This document shows, one piece after another, positions 1-8,759 of a DNA stretch of 64,000 nucleotides; position 1 is the stretch's first letter, and each line of letters starts with the position of its first letter. The notes beneath the pieces are model-generated. The model was not told the DNA's origin. It made no database searches and was given only the letters and a program-made list of their open reading frames with translations. Position numbers and translations under genes: made by a program. Origin of the DNA: Bacteroidales bacterium UBA4070 (GTDB lineage: Bacteria > Bacteroidota > Bacteroidia > Bacteroidales > VadinHA17); NCBI GenBank assembly GCA_002383485.1, contig DFYY01000022.1, forward strand, positions 1 to 64,000, given 5' to 3'.

Positions 1-2
1 TT

Positions 3-15
3 GAGTCCACTCCGA
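3..15. repeat. Left terminal inverted repeat of the IS1182-family element
   Basis: GAGTCCACTCCGA at 3-15 is the exact reverse complement of 1789-1801. Confidence 0.9.
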
Positions 16-29
16 TAACCCTTTTTTTT

Positions 30-1715
30 TCAACTGAATGAGAATCGGGTATTCTCGGACACGGACAAGTTGTTTGGCAAAACGTGCGTTAAAAATGATT
101 TAATCGCAAAATAGAGTTCGACAAACAGCAATTTGACCGAATATTTTGCAAAAAACAGAGTTATTTGACATAATTGTTTTATGTGTCTCAGAATCCGGAC
201 AAAGTTCACCCACAAACAACGGATATTGGCCCACATTTGGTGTTTGATTTCGCCCCGGTACCTGCTTTTGGCATTTGGATAATGGTATCCTAACTGGAAA
301 ATGGTGGCTTCAACATTGTTGCGGAACTGTAACGTTTCAATGGGCGTTTCTGCTATTTGTTTCCGGACCAGGTATCCGTCAATATCTTTTTGGGTAAAGT
401 ACCGGTAAGCTTTTTCTGTTTTGATACGCCACTTAACGGTACCCTCTTTGCTGATAATCGTTTTTGAACCAACAATCTCGTTGGTTATCGTATCAAAAAC
501 AGACAGTTCCCCATTTTCGGAGAAGTTGAACTGGTACCTGCTTTTTGCCCCTTGTATGGCATGCAGGTACAGATCAATCTCGTTGTCCTTGCAAAATTTC
601 TGGTTATCAGGGCTGTGGTAAGCGCCATCAGCATGTGTGGCTTCAATTTTATCCGGGAATACTTCCTGTGACTTTTCAATGCCGTCCTGGAGAAAATCAA
701 CGTCAGAAGTACTTGCTTTTCTCACGTCGACATGACCGATCAGGTTCAGGGGCTTGTCATCATCACAACTTTCGGTTATATTGATGCTGTAACCTTTCAC
801 CTTCTGGTCATCCTTGTTCCGGTAGTGACAGTCTGTATCGTGGGGTGACTGAACCGATTTGGCCGATATTTCTTCTTTTTCACGGGCAACGACCACTTTT
901 TTGTCATCTACCCGGTACTGCTCGCCAAAAACCCGGTGGAGGGTTTGATAATGAACATCTGATGAAGACGAAAACAAGGGCAATATCTTGTATATCAAGC
1001 TCCCAAGCTCCTGCAAGCGGTTTTTGACCTCTTCGCCGGAGCAAATGTAAACAACTTTATTGCCTTCCAGTTTGAGCAGGTCATCTAACCGGTCTTCGGT
1101 GGCTTTGTCGAGTTGCCCGGACTGTTTTGCCTGTTTATAAAATAAACGAAGTGTTTCATGGATTAATTCATAGCGGCTAAGCCAGGCAATGTTGCCGCCC
1201 AACAGTTTACTGTCCATGCGGATGCGCTTCCCGCTAACTTCAAATTCAGCACATTGTCCTTTGGTGATTTGCGCGAAAACAGTTTCAAAGAGGTTCTCGC
1301 CTTTTTCCTTTGCATATTCCAGGATGCGTTTGCGGAACAAATAATAAGTGGATTCGGTAGGGAGCGGACTGTCAGCATTATGCAATCCCAAGGCGCTGCG
1401 CACCAACAGGTTAAAACGACAGTTCTCAAAAATCTTTTGGTCGCTTAAGCCTTCGGCTTCTTTGAGTATCATCATGGCAACCAGTACACGGACAGGTGCA
1501 TTTGGGGTGCCGTTATCCTCACAATATAAAGGACGGAAGATGTTTTCATCAATGCGCATGGTAACCTGTTTACGAAACTGGTTATGCCAGGCATGCGCAT
1601 CTTCGTACATTTTTAGAGAATTGCCGGAAAACAAAGTTTTAGGCGAAGTGAATATGTTAAGTTGGCTCGATCCTGATGATTTCTTAAACATTTGATGCTC
1701 TTTTAAATTATGCAA
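30..1715 (-). CDS. IS1182-family DDE transposase
   Basis: A 561-residue transposase that cuts and pastes its own element. The N-terminal region (about residues 60-130) matches the conserved DUF772-type domain of the family, including the stretch PVRVLVAMMILKEAEGLSD. The central and C-terminal part is the DDE catalytic fold, with an acidic residue in RMDSKLLGGN and another in THADGAYHS. The frame is uninterrupted and of usual family length. It starts 86 bp inside the right inverted repeat and stops 14 bp inside the left one, as expected for an autonomous element. Family assignment is by recognition, not a search. Confidence 0.9.
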   Translation of the reverse strand: MHNLKEHQMFKKSSGSSQLNIFTSPKTLFSGNSLKMYEDAHAWHNQFRKQVTMRIDENIFRPLYCEDNGTPNAPVRVLVAMMILKEAEGLSDQKIFENCRFNLLVRSALGLHNADSPLPTESTYYLFRKRILEYAKEKGENLFETVFAQITKGQCAEFEVSGKRIRMDSKLLGGNIAWLSRYELIHETLRLFYKQAKQSGQLDKATEDRLDDLLKLEGNKVVYICSGEEVKNRLQELGSLIYKILPLFSSSSDVHYQTLHRVFGEQYRVDDKKVVVAREKEEISAKSVQSPHDTDCHYRNKDDQKVKGYSINITESCDDDKPLNLIGHVDVRKASTSDVDFLQDGIEKSQEVFPDKIEATHADGAYHSPDNQKFCKDNEIDLYLHAIQGAKSRYQFNFSENGELSVFDTITNEIVGSKTIISKEGTVKWRIKTEKAYRYFTQKDIDGYLVRKQIAETPIETLQFRNNVEATIFQLGYHYPNAKSRYRGEIKHQMWANIRCLWVNFVRILRHIKQLCQITLFFAKYSVKLLFVELYFAIKSFLTHVLPNNLSVSENTRFSFS

Positions 1716-1788
1716 ACAAGATACATAAAATAATTGAAATATACAAGTAAATATCTGAATATTAATTAATTAAATTTAAAAATACTTT

Positions 1789-1801
1789 TCGGAGTGGACT
1801 C
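1789..1801. repeat. Right terminal inverted repeat of the IS1182-family element
   Basis: TCGGAGTGGACTC at 1789-1801 is the reverse complement of 3-15. The bases immediately to its right belong to the interrupted IS66 transposase. Confidence 0.9.
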
Positions 1802-3150
1802 ATCATTGAAGATCTGAAGCGCATCATTTTCTTTCAGAGACAGGAAATCATCAGTTTGATGAAAAAATTGATGTTCTTGAACGGGAATTGGCCCGGCACA
1901 CAACAAAGAAGGACAGTAACAACAGCTCTTTGCCCCCTTCTAAGGATGAGAACAGGCCACCACGCACAGTTAGTCTTAGAGAGAAAGGGAATCGTAAAGC
2001 AGGAGGACAACCCGGGCATGACGGCCATACTCTTAAGATGACAGATAACCCGGATGAGATTATTGAACATCGTGCATGTTTTTGTCCTGAATGCGGGAAA
2101 GATGTGAGCAGCCAGCCTTTTGAGCTTTTTTGGAAAAGACAGGTTATTGATATTCCGGTCATTAAACAGATAGTAACCGAACACCGGGTTTATAGGTGCA
2201 CCTGCACTTGCGGCAAAGTTGTGGAGAGTGATTTCCCAGTTGATGTTGACAGTCCTGTCAGGTATGGTAAAGGCATTGAATCACTCATTGGTTATCTTAG
2301 CGTAAGACAATACCTTCCCTTTAAAAGGCTCCGGGAAATGATGGGCGACATATTTGCTGTTCAGATTAGTGAATGAGGCCTTCACCATTTGCTGAACCGG
2401 CTTGCAGCCAAGGGTTCTGATGCCTGCGAAATGATACGCCAGAAGGTAATGAACAGCTGAGTCATCGGAACAGACGAGACGGGGATGAAAATCAACGGAA
2501 AAAAACATTGGTTCCGGACCTGGCAAAATAACAGAGCTACTTATATTGCTGCTTCTGAAAACAGGGGCACAACCACGATAAATGAAAACATGAGCGGAAT
2601 CTCCAAAGATGCTGTACTTGTTCATGATTGCCTGAGGGCTCATTTTCAAACCCCGGTAGGCAAGCATCAGCTTTGTACGGCTCATCTGGAGCGTGAGACC
2701 AAATACCTTGAAGAGCGGTATAAAGTGGACTGGCCTGTCAGATTCCGGGCTATGCTCAAAAAAGCACATAAACTTAAAAACCAACTTACTCCTTCCCTCT
2801 ATTACTATCCTGATCAACTCCGATCCGACCTGGAAAATGAGTTGGAGTGTCTCTTGAAGGAGCCTTTGGACCCAAAGCACAAAGAGATGATCTCTTTTCA
2901 AAAGGAGAGTATAAAATACCGTGATCATGTCTTTACCTTTCTCTATCATCCGGATGTACCAGCAGATAATGATAGTTCGGAAAGAGCCATACGAAATGTC
3001 AAAGTCAAACAGAAAATATCCGGACAGTTCAAAATATTGAACGCTGCTGAAAACTTCGCTATCCTGGGATCCATTATTAATACTGCCATAAAGAATAATC
3101 AAAATGTGGTAGGAGCTTTAAGTGTCATCTCTGCCTATAAAAGGGGCTGA
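1802..3150 (+). pseudogene. IS66-family transposase (TnpC type), interrupted and decayed
   Basis: The protein reads as a classic IS66 transposase: the KKDSNNSSLPPSKDE motif (from about 1903), a cysteine zinc-binding region (CPEC...CTCTC, 2090-2210), the catalytic GTDETG (from about 2464), VHDCLRAH, and the C-terminal NDSSERAIRNVK motif. It cannot make a full protein. The 5' end is cut off by the IS1182 element. The frame appears to shift near 1845-1860, where the IEDLKRIIFFQRQEI reading and the FDEKIDVLERELA reading meet. Two in-frame TGA codons follow, at 2374-2376 and 2458-2460, and the reading continues in the same frame to the stop at 3148. CGA-to-TGA changes would explain both stops (inference). 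Confidence 0.88.
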
Positions 3151-3229
3151 TTCATTCTATTATTACTAACTTCAGGCACCCTGGGTACTCAAAACTCCAG
3201 GCACTGATTAGTTACAAAGAGGCTAATAA

Positions 3230-3259
3230 TTTGTTTTTTTCAAAATAATGCTATTTTTG
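3230..3259 (+). promoter_or_regulatory. Bacteroidota-type promoter of the SusC/SusD operon
   Basis: TTTG (3230-3233) and TATTTTTG (3252-3259) are separated by 18 bp, matching the phylum's primary sigma-factor consensus (-33 TTTG, -7 TAnnTTTG). The expected transcript start is near 3265, giving a leader of about 45 nt before the receptor gene. Confidence 0.75.
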
Positions 3260-3308
3260 CAGTTGTGAGTAATTCATCAAAACCCGAATTAACCTAAATA
3301 ATTAAAGT

Positions 3309-6300
3309 ATGAAAAAGATCCTAATGATTCTTGTACTGGCTATGACTACCACGGCTTTAGCGCTTGGACAGACAGTACAGATCAGGGGTACTGTGACCAA
3401 CGCTGAGGACGGTCTGGGTATACCTGGTGTAACTATTACTGTGAAAGGGACTACCGTCGGTGCCATGTCCGATATTGACGGTATGTACAGCCTGAATGCT
3501 CCTGTCGGAGCAACTCACCTTGTTTTTTCATATGTTGGTATGCTAAAGCAGGAGGTAGCTATCGCTGACAGGACAGTTATTAATGTAAGCATGGAGTCTG
3601 ATCTTCAGGTGATAGATGAGATTCTGGTTGTAGCCTATGGTACAGCGAAAAAGTCATCTTTCACTGGTTCTGCTGAACTAATTAAGTCTGATGAGCTTGC
3701 CAAGATACAGACTGCATCGGTAGCAAAAGCACTTGAAGGTGCTGCTCCCGGTATCCAGGTGACTGGCGGAACCGGTCAGCCCGGCTCGAGTGCAAATATC
3801 AGAATCCGTGGCATTGGGTCCGTGAACGCCTCCAGTGCTCCTCTTTATGTTGTTGATGGTGCACCGTTTGACGGTTCACTCAGTTCAATCAACACCAACG
3901 ACATTGAGTCAATCACAGTTCTGAAAGATGCAACTTCAGCTGCTCTTTATGGTGCTCGCGGTGCTAATGGTGTGATTATCATCACTACCAAGAAGGGTAT
4001 TTCAGGTCAGCCATCGCTGAACTTCAAGGCAAGTGCAGGTCTTGTGAACCGTGCATTACCGGAGTATGACCGTGTCACGATACCTCAATATTATGAGCTC
4101 ATGTGGGAAGGCTGGGTCAATGCTCTTGACCTTGGCGGAACATACACCCGGGACCAAGCAGTGGCTATCGCCAGTGGCGGGACATCCAACGGTATCGTAG
4201 GCAAGCTTGGAGGTTACAACAGTTATGATGTGCCCGCAGCTTCGCTTATAGGTACTGACGGCAAGCTGAATCCCAATGCAAATCTCCTTTATTATGATGA
4301 CTGGAATGAGGAACTGGCACAAACAGGTCTCAGGCAGGACTATAACCTCTCCATCAGCGGTGGCAATGATCAGGGCAACTATTTTGCCTCTATTGCCTAC
4401 CTTGATGAAACAGGTATGGTTAAATGGTCAGATTACAACCGTATCACCGGTCGCGTTGGTGCATCCTCAACAGTGAACAAATGGCTCGCATTTGATGCTA
4501 CAGTATCAGGGTCAACCTCAAAACAGAATGGTTTTCTTGCTGAGGGTACTTATACAACAAACCCGTTCTACTTCGGCCGTATGATGGGACCAATCTACCC
4601 TATCTATCAGCGCAATACTGACGGCACCATCAAACTTGATGCCTCAGGTAACCCTGTATATGATATGGGTGGCGGATCAAGCGTATACAAGTGGGCAGGC
4701 CATACCCGTCCCTATGCGCCGAATTCAAACCTGATTGTTACCCTTCCTCTGGATGAAAGATCAACAGCGCTCAACTCAATATCAGCACGCGTTGGAACTG
4801 AGATAACATTCCTCCAGGACTTCAAATTCCGCGTGACAGGCAACACCGATATGAACAACTATTTCTATACAACCTACCAGAACAATAAATTCGCAGATGC
4901 GGAAGCAGTAAAGGGACGGTCAACAAAAGAATATGAGAAGGTTGTTTCTTATACCCTGAACGAGATCCTCACATGGAATAAGATGTTTGGTATGCACAGT
5001 GTATCCTTGCTGGCTGGTCATGAAAACTACCTTTATAACTCCAGTAATGTATGGGCAACCAGGACAGGGTTTACAATCACCACTACTGAACTGGTAGCAG
5101 GATCTGTTGCTGAAGGATCAAGCTCAGCATCTGATCAGTATAGTCTTGAGGGTTACCTTTTCCAGGCTTCATACAACTATGCTGACAAGTACTACTTCTC
5201 AGGATCATACCGTTATGACGGTTCTTCACGTTTTCACGTTGATTCACGCTGGGGTTCATTCTGGTCTCTTGGTGGTTCATGGAGACTTAATGAAGAAGAT
5301 TTCCTTGCTTCCACAATGTGGATTGACAACCTGAAAATCAAGGCTTCATTCGGTGAGCAGGGTAATGACAACATCGGTAATTACTACGGTTGGCAGAGTC
5401 TTTATTCTTTTGATGACAGGAATAACGGAAACATCAATGGCGCTGTTCACTCGCAGCTTGAAAACAGGGACCTGAAATGGGAGAAAAATACGAACATAAA
5501 TGCTGGTCTCGAATTCGGTTTCTTCAACAGGGTCAGGGGTGTGTTTGAGTTCTTCAGGAGAGAATCAAGCAACCTGCTGTTCAGTGTTCCGCTTCCGGAA
5601 TCAACCGGTATTTCTTCAAAATGGGCAAATATTGGTACTATGAACAACACCGGAGTTGAAATTCAGCTGGGGGTTGATGTTATGAAAGCCGGTGGTTTCC
5701 TTTGGACCATTGACTTAAACGGAACCTCATATACCAATAAGATCACCAAGATGCCTACCGGACCTGACGGGAAGCCCCAGGAGATAATTTCAGGCACCAA
5801 AAAACTATCAGAAGGCCATTCGATCTATGATTTCTGGTTGAGGGAATCTGCAGGTGTTGATCCTGAAAATGGTGATCAGCTTTATTACATGGATGAAAAA
5901 GATGACGATGGCAATATCACCGGTCGCACTACAACCAACAACCAGAACCTTGCCAGTTATTACTATGTTGGAAGTTCAATCCCCAAATTGTACGGTGGTT
6001 TTACCAACACTTTCTCATACAAGGGATTAAGCCTTTCAGCTCTTCTTACCTACCAGGTAGGTGGTTTGATGTATGACTCAAACTGGGCTGCCCTGATGCA
6101 CACAGGTGCATTCGGCAGTAACTGGTCAACAGATATCCTTGACCGCTGGCAGAAGCCCGGTGACGTGACAGATGTTCCCAGATTGCAAAATAACCTTGCT
6201 CGTTTGAATGCAGCCTCCTCACGTTATCTTATAGGATCAGACTTCCTCTCACTGAGGAACGTCACCCTCACCTATACCCTTCCTGCATCGCTTGTCAGGA

Positions 6301-6461
6301 GAGTAGATCTTAAGGACGCAAAAATATTTGCTACAGGTGATAACCTCGGATTGCTGTCAAAAAGAAAAGGCATGGATCCCCAGCAGTCATTTGCAGGGAC
6401 AGCTGATTTTACATATGCACCCAGCAGGATTATCAGTGTTGGGCTTAATCTAACTTTCTAA
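3309..6461 (+). CDS. SusC/RagA-type TonB-dependent outer-membrane receptor
   Basis: A 1050-residue outer-membrane transporter for oligosaccharides or peptides, energised by TonB-ExbBD. A signal peptide (residues 1 to about 20) is followed by a carboxypeptidase-regulatory-like beta-sandwich (about 24-105), a TonB-box-like segment DEILVVAYG (103-111), a plug domain with the hallmark PLYVVDGAPFDG, and a 22-stranded barrel ending in LNLTF. Length and domain order are typical. It is followed 12 bp later by its SusD partner. No glycoside hydrolase, sulfatase, peptidase or ECF sigma/anti-sigma pair sits beside it, so the substrate cannot be read from context. Carbohydrate is the commonest cargo of the family. 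Confidence 0.96.
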   Translation: MKKILMILVLAMTTTALALGQTVQIRGTVTNAEDGLGIPGVTITVKGTTVGAMSDIDGMYSLNAPVGATHLVFSYVGMLKQEVAIADRTVINVSMESDLQVIDEILVVAYGTAKKSSFTGSAELIKSDELAKIQTASVAKALEGAAPGIQVTGGTGQPGSSANIRIRGIGSVNASSAPLYVVDGAPFDGSLSSINTNDIESITVLKDATSAALYGARGANGVIIITTKKGISGQPSLNFKASAGLVNRALPEYDRVTIPQYYELMWEGWVNALDLGGTYTRDQAVAIASGGTSNGIVGKLGGYNSYDVPAASLIGTDGKLNPNANLLYYDDWNEELAQTGLRQDYNLSISGGNDQGNYFASIAYLDETGMVKWSDYNRITGRVGASSTVNKWLAFDATVSGSTSKQNGFLAEGTYTTNPFYFGRMMGPIYPIYQRNTDGTIKLDASGNPVYDMGGGSSVYKWAGHTRPYAPNSNLIVTLPLDERSTALNSISARVGTEITFLQDFKFRVTGNTDMNNYFYTTYQNNKFADAEAVKGRSTKEYEKVVSYTLNEILTWNKMFGMHSVSLLAGHENYLYNSSNVWATRTGFTITTTELVAGSVAEGSSSASDQYSLEGYLFQASYNYADKYYFSGSYRYDGSSRFHVDSRWGSFWSLGGSWRLNEEDFLASTMWIDNLKIKASFGEQGNDNIGNYYGWQSLYSFDDRNNGNINGAVHSQLENRDLKWEKNTNINAGLEFGFFNRVRGVFEFFRRESSNLLFSVPLPESTGISSKWANIGTMNNTGVEIQLGVDVMKAGGFLWTIDLNGTSYTNKITKMPTGPDGKPQEIISGTKKLSEGHSIYDFWLRESAGVDPENGDQLYYMDEKDDDGNITGRTTTNNQNLASYYYVGSSIPKLYGGFTNTFSYKGLSLSALLTYQVGGLMYDSNWAALMHTGAFGSNWSTDILDRWQKPGDVTDVPRLQNNLARLNAASSRYLIGSDFLSLRNVTLTYTLPASLVRRVDLKDAKIFATGDNLGLLSKRKGMDPQQSFAGTADFTYAPSRIISVGLNLTF

Positions 6462-6473
6462 ACAGAATTGACA

Positions 6474-7919
6474 ATGAAAAAATTAATCCAAATACTTATG
6501 GCTTCAGCCCTGGTCCTTTTCGTGGGCTGTAGTGAAGACTATCTGGAAAGAGTTCCGACCGACAGTATTACTGACGCGGATCTCTTCTCAACAGTTGTAG
6601 GTGCTCAGACTGCCATTCAGGGTATACACAGGTCAACATACCAGTTCTACGGTGCTCATGACAAGTTTGGTCAGAAATCAGTTGACCTTGCCATGGATCT
6701 CCTTGGTGAAGATATGTATCAGACTGAACGTGGTTACGGTTGGTTTGTGTCCTGGTATCAGTACATTGACCACAGGAACATCAATTCGGCCAACCTTGAA
6801 TACATATGGGAGTATTACTATGACATCGTAGACAACGCTAACCTCATCATAGCGAATATTGACAACGCTTCAGATGCTGCCCTTAATGCCGAAAGAGTTA
6901 ACAATATCAAGGGCCAGGCCCTGACTTACAGGGCATACAGCTTCTATCAGCTTGTGCAGCTCTATGCTTCCAGGTATATAATTGACGGTACCAACAGCCA
7001 GCTTGGTATTCCTATTCCGCTTGTGGCATCACAGGAAGGATTGGCAAGATCAACAGTTGAGCAGGTTTATACCCAGATATTCAAAGACATAAATGATGCT
7101 ATTACTGCCTTTGAAGCCGCTCCGACAATTGGCCGCGCCAATAAGTCAGAGATCAACCTCAGGGTTGCCCAGGGGATGAAGGCTCGTTTCTCTCTTACAA
7201 CCGGCAAATGGGCAGATGCAGCAGCTATGGCTCACGCTGCAAGAACCGGTTTCGCTCCGACTGCCGACAATGAAAGCGGTATGAACAGCACCACTGATCC
7301 GGAATGGATGTGGGGAGCCGTTCTCATCGATGAGCAGCAGACAAGTTATGCTTCATTCTTCTCACACATTGACCCGTTATTTGGTGGTTATGCAACTCTG
7401 GGTAACCATAAGTGTCTCAGCACTGCTGTCTATGACTTCATGTCAGATACTGATACCCGTAAAGGCATGTTCCTTACATTTGCCGGCAAGCCACGCGTTG
7501 GCCAGAAATTCACCGGATGGGGGGAGTGGACCAATGACTACCTTTATATGAAAGCAGGCGAGATGTACCTTATCGAAGCTGAAGCACTGGCTCGTCAGGA
7601 CATGTTTACAGAAGCACAGGATGTTCTCTTTGAACTCATCTCCTCAAGGGATCCGGCTTATGTCAAGAGTACACTAACAGGCGATGCATTAATCCAGCAC
7701 ATCCTTATGCACAGACGTGCCGACCTGTGGGGCGAAGGACTCCGTTTCCTTGATATCAAGAGACTGGGAATTCCTCTCGACAGAAGAAATCTTGGACATA
7801 ATGAAACGCTGTGGAATGGTGTTGATTTTCGTGAGCCGACTTCACTGGACCTGATTTTCCTTATCCCCAAGCAGGAGATGGATGCTAACCCGCTTATGGT
7901 TCAGAATGATATTGAATAA
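6474..7919 (+). CDS. SusD/RagB-type nutrient-binding outer-membrane lipoprotein
   Basis: A 481-residue surface lipoprotein that caps the SusC barrel and hands ligand to it. The ATG at 6474 was preferred over an in-frame TTG six bases upstream because it gives a normal lipoprotein signal: basic MKK, a hydrophobic core and lipobox LFVGC with Cys19. The alpha-helical TPR-like SusD fold is recognisable from YWEYYYDIVDNANLIIANID-type helices, the RAYSFYQLVQLYASRYI segment and the C-terminal RRADLWGEGLRFLDIKR motif. It is co-transcribed with the upstream receptor and ends 29 bp before a strong terminator. Confidence 0.96.
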   Translation: MKKLIQILMASALVLFVGCSEDYLERVPTDSITDADLFSTVVGAQTAIQGIHRSTYQFYGAHDKFGQKSVDLAMDLLGEDMYQTERGYGWFVSWYQYIDHRNINSANLEYIWEYYYDIVDNANLIIANIDNASDAALNAERVNNIKGQALTYRAYSFYQLVQLYASRYIIDGTNSQLGIPIPLVASQEGLARSTVEQVYTQIFKDINDAITAFEAAPTIGRANKSEINLRVAQGMKARFSLTTGKWADAAAMAHAARTGFAPTADNESGMNSTTDPEWMWGAVLIDEQQTSYASFFSHIDPLFGGYATLGNHKCLSTAVYDFMSDTDTRKGMFLTFAGKPRVGQKFTGWGEWTNDYLYMKAGEMYLIEAEALARQDMFTEAQDVLFELISSRDPAYVKSTLTGDALIQHILMHRRADLWGEGLRFLDIKRLGIPLDRRNLGHNETLWNGVDFREPTSLDLIFLIPKQEMDANPLMVQNDIE

Positions 7920-7947
7920 TCAATAAAAGATTATTCTCATGAAGATA

Positions 7948-7982
7948 AAAGAGGCTGTCTCATCAAAAGACAGCCTCTTTTT
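7948..7982 (+). terminator. Rho-independent terminator of the SusC/SusD operon
   Basis: A perfect 13-bp stem (7948-7960 with 7968-7980), a 7-nt loop and a run of T residues. A group II intron begins one base after the T run. Its stem core is shared with the terminator at 54162. Confidence 0.9.
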
Positions 7983-8067
7983 GGTGCGCCCGGCATGGGC
8001 GATAACTATAGGGTGGAAGTCCCGAACGCACCCTGACAGTGGGAAGCGTTAGCTGAAGGCCAGAATC

Positions 8068-8445
8068 ATGGAGCTGACATCAAGGAGTAACGGATGGGGA
8101 TATGAACGGAGGAAGGAAGCACTGAGCCGGTACATTAAAGGTTGGGTGCAATACTTCAGGCTGGCAGACATGAAGGAGCTGCTGATAAGTGTTGATAAGT
8201 AGTATCGCCGGAGGCTACGTATGGTTATATGGAAACAATGGAAACGGATAAAGACCAAGATAGCTAACCTCGTTAAGCTGGGCATTAAGAAACAAAAGAC
8301 TTACGAGTGGGCGAACACGAGGAAAAGCTATTGGCACGTTGCTGGCAGTTTTATCCTCGACACTACTATTACCACTGAGCGTCTCCGCCTTGCCGGCTAC
8401 GTCCTTTTCTCGGACTACTTCATGAAGGTGAAAGTTGTATCTTAG
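8068..8445 (+). pseudogene. Group II intron maturase, C-terminal remnant
   Basis: Translation from 8068 gives the maturase thumb and X domain (GIIM): SNGWGYERRKEALSRYIKGW, YFRLADMKELL, then RRRLRMVIWKQWKR, EWANTRKSYW and ERLRLAGYVLFSDYF. The N-terminal reverse transcriptase (about 300 residues) is missing. An in-frame TAG at 8200-8202 occupies the place of a tryptophan conserved in relatives (DEWIRRRL type). It is therefore non-functional even apart from the deletion. Confidence 0.88.
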
Positions 8446-8447
8446 GG

Positions 8448-8538
8448 AACCGCCGTATACGAGACCCGTACCTACGGTGGTGTGAGAGGTCGGAAAATGA
8501 AATAGGAGGAAACCTATTTCATTTTCCTCCTACTCGAT
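8448..8538 (+). other. Group II intron domains V and VI
   Basis: 8448-8483 forms the short catalytic domain V hairpin, with CGC in the position of the catalytic triad as described for class C. A 14-bp stem follows (8493-8506 with 8513-8526). The presumed 3' splice boundary is at 8538. The catalytic 3' end is preserved although the rest of the ribozyme is lost. Confidence 0.75.
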
Positions 8539-8588
8539 TGCACGGCCCGGGCCCATCCAATTTCCTGGTGGCCGGTTTTATGACGCTG

Positions 8589-8729
8589 TTATCTGTTGCG
8601 CCTGAACCTCGACGGATTCTCATTACGCCGTTTTCTGATCCTCTCCGTCCTGACCCGGAGTATCGTGTAGATGACCAGCAGCACGATGATGCCTATTAAA
8701 AAGGGCTTTATGTTCTCCGGTGAGGTCAT
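8589..8729 (-). CDS. Small single-pass membrane protein (46 residues), unknown function
   Basis: ATG at 8729 opens a 46-codon frame. It has a short polar N-terminus (MTSPENIKPF), one hydrophobic helix (LIGIIVLLVIYTIL, residues about 11-24) and a strongly basic cytoplasmic tail (RVRTERIRKRRNENPSRFRR). It sits 30 bp downstream of lolA on the same strand, at the end of the ftsK-lolA unit, and ends just before the intron relic. The helix-plus-basic-tail layout is that of a real small membrane protein, predicted N-out/C-in. No family was recognised. Confidence 0.6.
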   Translation of the reverse strand: MTSPENIKPFLIGIIVLLVIYTILRVRTERIRKRRNENPSRFRRNR

Positions 8730-8759
8730 TTGATTCCGTTAAGGTTCCTTGTTGAACGT

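Larger units (their letters stand above)
3..1801 (-). mobile_element. IS1182-family insertion sequence, complete
   Basis: The element is bounded by inverted repeats. The left end (3-15) and right end (1789-1801) are a perfect 13-bp match, extendable to 15 of 16. A single transposase fills the interior on the minus strand. The right end abuts coding sequence of an IS66-type transposase, so this copy landed inside another element. Only two bases lie to the left of the left repeat, so a target-site duplication cannot be checked. The transposase frame is intact, so the copy may be recent and active (inference). Confidence 0.88.
7984..8538 (+). mobile_element. Class-C group II intron, internally deleted relic
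   Basis: The 5' end GTGCGCCCGGCATGGGC, followed by CTATAGGGTG and AGTCCCGAAC, matches the start of domain I in class-C introns such as the one from Oceanobacillus iheyensis. The 3' end contains a domain V (GAACCGCCGTA...TACGGTGGTG) and a long domain VI-like hairpin ending CTACTCGAT. Between them only about 80 nt of domain I and the last ~125 codons of the maturase remain. Most of domain I, domains II-IV and the reverse transcriptase are gone (junction about 8055-8070). It lies on the same strand as, and directly after, the stem of an intrinsic terminator, which is the known target of class-C introns. An intact relative is about 1.8-2 kb. Confidence 0.88.

Noticed and set aside
2374..2460. Two in-frame TGA codons in the IS66 transposase as possible recoding (selenocysteine or Trp)
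   Set aside because: Other genes in the window use TGA as an ordinary stop (for example coaE) and tryptophan is TGG throughout. No SECIS-like hairpin was noted. Together with the truncated 5' end and a probable frameshift, simple decay is the better reading.
2281..3102. A 273-codon open frame on the minus strand
   Set aside because: It is the antisense shadow of the IS66 transposase, has no family features, and the plus strand shows clear IS66 motifs in the same place.
7984..8538. An ORF-less but still active group II intron
   Set aside because: Active ORF-less introns keep domains I-III. Here only the first ~80 nt of domain I and domains V/VI remain, so splicing is not expected.
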